This document shows positions 5,384 to 6,146 of a stretch of DNA of 6,146 nucleotides, piece after piece. Under the pieces are notes generated by a model, which was given only the letters and a program-made list of their open reading frames with translations, made no database searches and was not told the DNA's origin. Where the stretch lies: positions 1 through 6,146 of the forward strand of contig JACQZL010000025.1 of the NCBI GenBank assembly GCA_016213865.1. The letters run 5' to 3'. Every line of letters begins with the position of its first letter. Position 1 is the stretch's first letter. The stretch comes from Candidatus Rifleibacteriota bacterium (lineage in GTDB: Bacteria; UBP17; UBA6191; JACPRK01). The position numbers and the translations under genes were made by a program.

Positions 5384-5398
5384 GCTCCCATGGGGAGC
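5384..5398 (+). other. 3' hairpin before the pilin terminator
   Basis: GCTCCC-ATG-GGGAGC gives a 6-bp stem with a 3-base loop, 6 bases after the pilin stop codon. It abuts the terminator stem with no gap, so the two could stack. It may protect the mRNA from 3' exonucleases. Confidence 0.55.
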
Positions 5399-5435
5399 AC
5401 CGGCTGCAGGACTTCCTGCCGCCGGTTTCTGTTTT
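5399..5435 (+). terminator. intrinsic terminator of the pilin gene
   Basis: ACCGGC (5399-5404) pairs with GCCGGT (5421-5426), and GCAGG (5406-5410) with CCTGC (5415-5419). One T/C mismatch separates them, and the loop is ACTT. The stem runs straight into TTTCTGTTTT. This is a strong Rho-independent terminator. In the reverse direction there is no T-run, so it probably does not stop the converging gene. Confidence 0.88.
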
Positions 5436-5451
5436 GCGGGGACCTGACGCG

Positions 5452-6072
5452 TCACCTCGAGCCCCGCCCTGTCGGACAGGCTCCCCGCCAGAGGCCGCAT
5501 TTGACGTTGGCCGCCAGACCGTAGGTGCCGTTCGCCAGGTCGGTCCTGACCCACTCGGGGTTCCCGCCCGCGGCGGTCAGCTCCTTGCGCAGGCGCCGGA
5601 CCAGCCCGTGGACGTTGGCCGTGTGGCTCTCGGGGTTGAAACGCCCACCCCAGACCTCCTCGAAGATCGCCTGCTTGGTCCAGCAGCGGCCCGGTTCGCG
5701 GACGAACACAGCCAGCAGCTCCAGGGGCCTCGCCCGCCCGGCGAGACTTCGCCAGCCGCGGCCGGCGACGTGAAGCCTGCGCCCCTCGAGGTCGACCCCC
5801 AGTTCAAGCGCCTCGAGGCCTCCGGGGCCGTCGGATGGCACCGTGGCCACCGCCGCCGAGCGATCGGCCACGACCAGGTACTTCGTGTCCAGGTCCGGAC
5901 CGGTGAAACCGAGGGCCTCCATCCATCCCGCGGAATCGTGTCCGCGCGCTTGCCGTTGCGCGGCCCAGCGCCGCGCCTCCGACTCGCGCCCCAGCGCCCC
6001 CACCACGACCTCGAGCGCATGCAGGACCGCCGTGAACTCCTGGCCGGGGAACGCGTCCCCGGCGGTGAACAC
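5452..6072 (-). CDS. winged-helix (OmpR/PhoB-type) DNA-binding protein
   Basis: A 206-residue cytosolic protein with a C-terminal transcriptional regulatory domain of the OmpR/PhoB type (about 88-187). In order: beta strands LELGVDLEGRRLHVAG, helix 1 with RPLELLAVFVREPGRCWTKQAIFEEVWG, recognition helix ESHTANVHGLVRRLRKEL (148-165), and the wing hairpin VRTDLANGTYGL (176-187). There is no receiver domain. Residues 1-60 are a helical region (LHALEVVVGALGRESEARRWAAQRQ) I do not recognise, followed by a short strand-like DTKYLVVADR. Its signal input is therefore unclear. The start is GTG at 6072, the only start codon before the upstream in-frame stop at 6108-6106, with no Shine-Dalgarno. A candidate promoter 7 bases away suggests a leaderless mRNA. 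It converges on the pilin gene and is a possible regulator of it, though this is only inferred from position. Confidence 0.82.
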   Translation of the reverse strand: MFTAGDAFPGQEFTAVLHALEVVVGALGRESEARRWAAQRQARGHDSAGWMEALGFTGPDLDTKYLVVADRSAAVATVPSDGPGGLEALELGVDLEGRRLHVAGRGWRSLAGRARPLELLAVFVREPGRCWTKQAIFEEVWGGRFNPESHTANVHGLVRRLRKELTAAGGNPEWVRTDLANGTYGLAANVKCGLWRGACPTGRGSR

Positions 6073-6079
6073 TCGGGAG

Positions 6080-6109
6080 AGACTACCGCCCCGGGCGCCG
6101 CGCGGTCAA
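6080..6109 (-). promoter_or_regulatory. possible promoter of the winged-helix gene
   Basis: Minus strand TTGACC (6109-6104, five of six -35 bases), 18-base spacer, TAGTCT (6085-6080, three of six -10 bases). Seven bases separate the -10 from the GTG at 6072, so transcription would begin at or next to the start codon. This fits the missing Shine-Dalgarno. The GC-rich spacer and weak -10 keep it tentative. Confidence 0.35.
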
Positions 6110-6146
6110 GGCGAGGGAAGACTGCGGATCGCAGGACGCGGCCTGC

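Noticed and set aside
5468..5480. CCTGTCGGACAGG hairpin as a terminator of the winged-helix gene
   Set aside because: It is inside the last codons, has a short 5-bp stem and no T-run in the minus direction.
6131..6146. Inverted repeat GCAGG-ACGCGG-CCTGC at the right edge
   Set aside because: Only 5-bp arms, cut off by the window end, and no T-run. It could be part of something outside the window but cannot be judged.

Overview
This is a GC-rich bacterial window with six closely packed protein genes of recognisable family, one pilin gene of the Flp type, and several readable control sites. GTG and TTG starts, a sigma-54 promoter, secreted and periplasmic proteins and an Flp (type IVb) pilin point to a free-living diderm bacterium from the environment, for example an acidobacterium, planctomycete or myxococcus-like lineage. 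The sequence alone does not let me name the phylum. There is no rRNA, tRNA, CRISPR array, transposase or phage gene.

Layout. From 4469 down to 173, five genes all lie on the minus strand. In transcription order they are an inositol-monophosphatase-family phosphatase (4469-3654), a MazG-like nucleotide pyrophosphohydrolase (3657-3313, overlapping the first gene by 4 bases), an M50 site-2-type membrane metalloprotease (3245-2391), a secreted transglutaminase of the oomycete-elicitor (GP42/TGase_elicitor) family (2258-1038), and a small exported HEAT-repeat protein (793-173). The first two are translationally coupled. The last two are set apart by longer gaps with their own signals and may be separate transcription units. 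The gap between the transglutaminase and HEAT genes carries a striking pair of inverted arrays, each of four 8-bp units of an ACACAGAG-like sequence.

The plus-strand genes begin at 4549 with a C-terminally membrane-anchored J-domain protein, divergent from the phosphatase. Next comes the pilin unit: a 16-bp palindrome, a near-consensus sigma-54 promoter, a 10-base perfect Shine-Dalgarno, a 59-residue Flp prepilin, and tandem hairpins ending in an intrinsic terminator. A minus-strand gene for a winged-helix (OmpR/PhoB-type) DNA-binding protein without a receiver domain converges on it from the right.

Best leads: the sigma-54-driven orphan Flp pilin with its candidate enhancer palindrome, the bacterial elicitor-type transglutaminase with a Pep-13-like segment lacking the key tryptophan, the inverted 8-bp arrays, and an extended -10 promoter that would give a nearly leaderless phosphatase mRNA. 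None of these amounts to a demonstrated new system. The pilin locus is the most coherent regulatory story.
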